Positions 6,092 through 8,096 of a stretch of DNA of 8,096 bases are shown here, one piece after another (positions within the stretch are counted from its first letter, which is position 1; the number at the start of each line of letters is the position of its first letter). Position numbers and translations under genes: made by a program. The notes below the pieces were generated by a model. It had not been told where the DNA came from. It ran no database searches and saw only the letters and a program-made list of their open reading frames with translations. The stretch is taken from positions 1 to 8,096 of the forward strand of contig JAJRWO010000301.1 of the NCBI GenBank assembly GCA_024276775.1. The letters run 5' to 3'. This DNA is from Gammaproteobacteria bacterium. Its GTDB lineage: Bacteria > Pseudomonadota > Gammaproteobacteria > Tenderiales > Tenderiaceae.

Positions 6092-6125
6092 AAAAAATAA
6101 AAAGGCCCGCATGGCGGGCCTTTTT
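6092..6125 (-). terminator. Intrinsic terminator of the histone-like gene
   Basis: A stem of GGCCCGC/GCGGGCC with a 3-base loop (6104-6120) is flanked by A5 and T5, so the full stem can reach 12 bp. On the minus strand it is followed by TTTTTATTTTTT (6103-6092), a strong U-run. It begins 40 bases after the histone-like stop codon and ends just before rlmA. The T5 on the plus side gives it some bidirectional character. Confidence 0.92.
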
Positions 6126-6164
6126 AAAGTGGCTAATAACATGAATTAAAAGCCTTTTCAGCAA

Positions 6165-6692
6165 TTAAGTCCCTTTTTTTCGAAGCTTTTTTTTCTTGGC
6201 GCGCACCTTTTTATTGGCTGCTACAGCCGCTTTTTGATCGTAGGCCTTTTCCCACTTGGCGGCATAAGAAGCAACTGCTTTATTCATAGCCGCATCTTTT
6301 TTCTTAATTGCAGCAGTTTCAGTCAACGCCGCTTTAAGCATAGCGGTTGCTTCAGCAACCGTCGCCTTGGCGACCTTAACGGCTTCAGCAGCCTTGATCT
6401 TGGCTGCTTTTGCTCTTACAACAGCATTTTTAGCCGCAGTTGTTTTTTTGCTCTTGGCTGCTGCCATTGCTTTTTTCAAACGATCACTGTCTGCCGTTTT
6501 CTTGGCGGTTGCTTTTGTCAATGCTGTCGTCGCACGTTCTTTCGCTTTCGCTTCACGGCTCACGTCAGCCAATGCCATTTTGTGAGCTGCGTTGATTGGC
6601 GTTTCAGTCAGTAGATTGACAACTGATATAGATGGTTTTCGACCTGCTTTAGCCTTAGCCCGTGTTTTCGTTTTTGTAGTTCTTTTGACCAT
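6165..6692 (-). CDS. Lysine/alanine-rich histone-H1-like protein
   Basis: A 175-residue, strongly basic protein of low complexity, dominated by Ala, Lys, Thr and Val. The N-terminus (VKRTTKTKTRAKAKAGRKPS, 2-21) and C-terminus (KKVRAKKKKLRKKGT, 161-175) are positive tails. The middle (about 37-155) is alanine-rich with regularly spaced lysines and glutamates and almost no proline or glycine, which predicts a long alpha helix or coiled coil. It has a single tryptophan (147). I see no signal peptide or enzyme motif. The composition suggests DNA or RNA binding, as in bacterial H1-like nucleoid proteins, but it lacks the KPAA repeats of AlgP, so no gene name is justified. It has a strong ribosome-binding site, its own promoter and its own terminator, so it is a well-expressed single-gene unit. 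The assignment rests on composition alone. Confidence 0.8.
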   Translation of the reverse strand: MVKRTTKTKTRAKAKAGRKPSISVVNLLTETPINAAHKMALADVSREAKAKERATTALTKATAKKTADSDRLKKAMAAAKSKKTTAAKNAVVRAKAAKIKAAEAVKVAKATVAEATAMLKAALTETAAIKKKDAAMNKAVASYAAKWEKAYDQKAAVAANKKVRAKKKKLRKKGT

Positions 6693-6698
6693 TAAATA

Positions 6699-6706
6699 CT
6701 CTCCTT
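6699..6706 (-). promoter_or_regulatory. Strong Shine-Dalgarno site of the histone-like gene
   Basis: AAGGAGAG stands 6 bases before the ATG at 6692 (8 bases from the AAGGAG core). It is the best ribosome-binding site in the window and fixes this start. Confidence 0.85.
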
Positions 6707-6735
6707 TTCCATTGAACTTAATAAAATGCCGGCCT

Positions 6736-6765
6736 ATTTTAATTTCAAACGCTATACGATTGCAA
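6736..6765 (-). promoter_or_regulatory. Candidate sigma-70 promoter of the histone-like gene
   Basis: On the minus strand, TTGCAA (6765-6760, four of six for a -35) and TAAAAT (6741-6736, five of six for a -10) are 18 bases apart. The predicted start near 6729 gives a leader of about 37 bases carrying the ribosome-binding site. The surroundings are very AT-rich, which helps a real promoter but also raises chance matches. Confidence 0.5.
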
Positions 6766-7211
6766 AAAAATAAATTATATATTGTTATCTTATCTCATAA
6801 TCGGCCACACTAATTAAAAACATTAGGGATTTTAACCTAAAAAACCAGCTGCTCGCGGCGTATATGAAAACTTATTGATTTCACCGGGCTTCAAAAATAC
6901 CCGCTTAATGTCCCAGCAATGTCAATCAATTAAAAACGGAGAGAGATTTTTATAACGTATATTGATGCGTCATTATTAGCACCTCTAAAAATTGATTGTG
7001 ACGTCTACGTAATTTGATAAACGCTGTCGCATGGTGACTTGTGAAGGGAAAGGTTGGCTCTTCAATCGAAAAACACTCACTTTAACTCTGTATTTTCCTC
7101 AAATCAGGGGCTTATTTTCAAACGTTATATCATTTTCATTCATGAAATGAAAAAAACGAGTGGTAAGCTTTATTCTGGTGAACTGGAAACTGAAGCAGGA
7201 TGGAAAATTGA
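6766..7211. other. AT-rich intergenic gap between divergent genes
   Basis: About 450 bases lie between the histone-like promoter (-) and rsmJ (+). No tRNA, known RNA or long ORF is visible. It contains a short inverted pair TTAGG/CCTAA (6823-6840), a minus-strand ORF of 31 codons (7080-6985), an AT-rich hairpin (7133-7153), and a short plus-strand ORF running into rsmJ. No convincing -35/-10 pair for rsmJ could be picked. The size is unusual for this compact region, so decayed mobile or repeat DNA is possible. Confidence 0.5.
7133..7153. other. AT-rich hairpin upstream of rsmJ
   Basis: The arms TTTTCATT (7133-7140) and AATGAAAA (7146-7153) pair fully around a 5-base loop. It contains few GC pairs and has no U-run on the plus side, so termination is unlikely. 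It could be an operator-like palindrome, or chance in AT-rich DNA. Confidence 0.4.
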
Positions 7212-7215
7212 GTGA
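7147..7215 (+). CDS. Possible 22-residue leader peptide overlapping the rsmJ start
   Basis: ATG at 7147 opens a short frame (MKKTSGKLYSGELETEAG then WKIE) whose TGA at 7213-7215 overlaps both possible rsmJ starts, GTG at 7212 and ATG at 7215. That geometry (TGATG) is typical of translational coupling. The same frame is open from 7045, so a longer product using another start is possible. There is no good Shine-Dalgarno before 7147 and no recognised homology, so this is a candidate only. Confidence 0.25.
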   Translation: MKKTSGKLYSGELETEAGWKIE

Positions 7216-7988
7216 TGGTCAGTAATTTGAATAATGTCATCGTGACGGCTAAAAACGATCGTCATATTTCAGAGGCTCAAGCGATTTCAGAACGACTGGC
7301 CTTGCCGTTTGTCGCAGAGCTGGATTCAGCGGGTCTGATGTTACGCTTGACTGCGGAGCGACTTGAGCTGGTGCAGGCTGGGCCTGATGCACCCGGCCCG
7401 GTTTATGTTGATTTTATTGCTGGTGCGATGGGCCATCGGCGTCGTTATGGCGGTGGCCGCGGTCAGTTGGTGGCCAAGGCGGTGGGGGTTAAAAAAAATA
7501 AAATTCCAACGCTGATTGATGCCACGGCTGGGCTGGGGCGTGATGCCTTTGTGCTGGCAAAACTGGGTTGTCGAGTGCAAATGATAGAACGCTCAGCGGT
7601 GGTGGCAGAGTTGTTGTTTGATGGTATGCGTCGTGCCCGTCAGGATGATGAGGTGGCGGAGATTATTTCGCGTATGTCATTGCGTGTGGCTGATGCGAGT
7701 GATTATTTGAATGGCTTGAGTGAGGCTGAACGGCCTGATGTGGTTTATGTTGATCCCATGCACCCGGAACGCAGCAAGACGGCGGCGGTGAAAAAAGAGA
7801 TGCGTTTATTCCGCGCCTTGGTGGGGGATGATGAGGATGATGTTAGGTTGTTGCAGGCGGCACTCATGGCTGCTCATAAACGGGTGGTGGTGAAGCGGCC
7901 GCGTAAGTCTGAGGCTATTCCCGGGCCTAAGCCCAGTCTGGTGTACGAAGGCAAAAGCACTCGTTTTGATGTTTATTTAAGCAGGTGA
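7212..7988 (+). CDS. rsmJ: 16S rRNA (guanine1516-N2)-methyltransferase RsmJ
   Basis: Uses S-adenosylmethionine to methylate N2 of G1516 in helix 45 of 16S rRNA, near the decoding end of the small subunit. It has 258 residues against 250 in E. coli. Motifs: VDFIAGAMGHRRRYGGGRGQ (66-85), DATAGLGRDAFVLAKLGCRV (103-122) as the SAM-binding core, VVYVDPMHPER (177-187) as the catalytic-loop region, KKEMRLFRALVG (194-205) and KRVVVKRPRKSE (223-234). The start is either GTG 7212 or ATG 7215, one codon apart. An in-frame TGA at 7209-7211 rules out a longer protein. AGGA at 7197-7200 is a distant ribosome-binding site, so coupling to the upstream short ORF is possible. The variable N-terminus before residue 60 is normal for the family. 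Confidence 0.95.
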   Translation: MMVSNLNNVIVTAKNDRHISEAQAISERLALPFVAELDSAGLMLRLTAERLELVQAGPDAPGPVYVDFIAGAMGHRRRYGGGRGQLVAKAVGVKKNKIPTLIDATAGLGRDAFVLAKLGCRVQMIERSAVVAELLFDGMRRARQDDEVAEIISRMSLRVADASDYLNGLSEAERPDVVYVDPMHPERSKTAAVKKEMRLFRALVGDDEDDVRLLQAALMAAHKRVVVKRPRKSEAIPGPKPSLVYEGKSTRFDVYLSR

Positions 7989-7999
7989 TCAGAATGATT

Positions 8000-8095
8000 T
8001 TAATCTGGGTTCTGCGTGTGTAAACACTGGCAGGATTTAGATTTAATATTGACGGCCTGTTTTTTGGCCTTCTGGGTTGCTGCCGCGATTACATC
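8000..8095 (-). CDS. C-terminal end of an unidentified gene (runs off the right edge)
   Basis: On the minus strand the last 31 codons are open from the window edge to a TAA at 8002-8000: DVIAAATQKAKKQAVNIKSK then SCQCLHTQNPD. It would converge on rsmJ with an 11-base gap. The piece is hydrophilic and Lys/Gln-rich with a Cys-x-Cys near the end. It resembles nothing I can name and is too short to prove coding. On the plus strand the same DNA reads as a short hydrophobic stretch, which is a weaker alternative. Confidence 0.4.
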   Translation of the reverse strand, partial: DVIAAATQKAKKQAVNIKSKSCQCLHTQNPD

Positions 8096-8096
8096 G

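Noticed and set aside
6234..6614. A 126-codon Cys/Phe-rich plus-strand ORF antisense to the histone-like gene
   Set aside because: The Phe/Cys/Ser-rich translation is what the complement of Lys/Ala codons produces; the opposite strand has a strong ribosome-binding site and terminator.
6823..6840. TTAGG/CCTAA inverted pair followed by A-rich DNA, as a terminator
   Set aside because: The stem has only 5 bp with an 8-base loop and is not positioned after any gene on the strand that would give a U-run.
1..8096. A new defence, phage or secondary-metabolite system
   Set aside because: All long genes belong to known housekeeping families except the H1-like protein, and the unexplained ORFs are too short and isolated to form a system.

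Overview
The window reads as a piece of a gammaproteobacterial chromosome of moderate GC content. The evidence is RlmA and RsmJ of the E. coli type, a class I PurE paired with PurK, and the block proA-nadD-rsfS-rlmH. No single gene fixes the genus. Most of the window is housekeeping: proline and NAD synthesis, purine synthesis and ribosome maturation. Its less ordinary parts are three insertion-sequence remnants, one lysine/alanine-rich histone-H1-like protein, and a 520-base AT-rich gap.

Layout. Bases 1-376 are insertion-sequence debris: the C-terminal end of an IS30-type transposase, a short tandem repeat, and an IS21-type terminus made of four 23-bp repeats. The terminus is joined to the last codons of an unidentified gene (to 449). 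Bases 573-3304 (+) hold a tight operon, proA-nadD-rsfS-rlmH, with stop/start overlaps or near-zero spacing and two GTG starts that probably rely on translational coupling. Bases 3305-3566 hold a broken IS256-type transposase tail (-). Bases 3567-5167 (-) hold purE-purK (1-nt overlap), with an extended -10 promoter just upstream. Bases 5223-6077 (-) hold rlmA. A strong intrinsic terminator lies at 6092-6125, followed upstream by a histone-like gene (6165-6692, -) with its own promoter and a good ribosome-binding site. The 6693-7211 gap has no confident gene, but it does hold a small ORF overlapping the start of rsmJ. Bases 7212-7988 (+) hold rsmJ, and the tail of an unidentified convergent gene (-) runs off the right edge.

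How the genes work together. Three rRNA methyltransferases (RlmH for 23S position 1915, RlmA for 23S position 745, RsmJ for 16S position 1516) and the ribosome silencing factor RsfS fall within 8 kb, but on separate transcripts. PurE and PurK catalyse consecutive steps from AIR to CAIR. NadD supplies the NAD(P) pool and ProA catalyses the second step of proline synthesis. I see no defence system, CRISPR array, phage module or clearly new multi-gene system. The most interesting items are small: the IS21 end next to the operon, hairpins at gene ends, the terminator placed almost on top of the rlmA start, the histone-like protein, and two short ORFs in the large gap.
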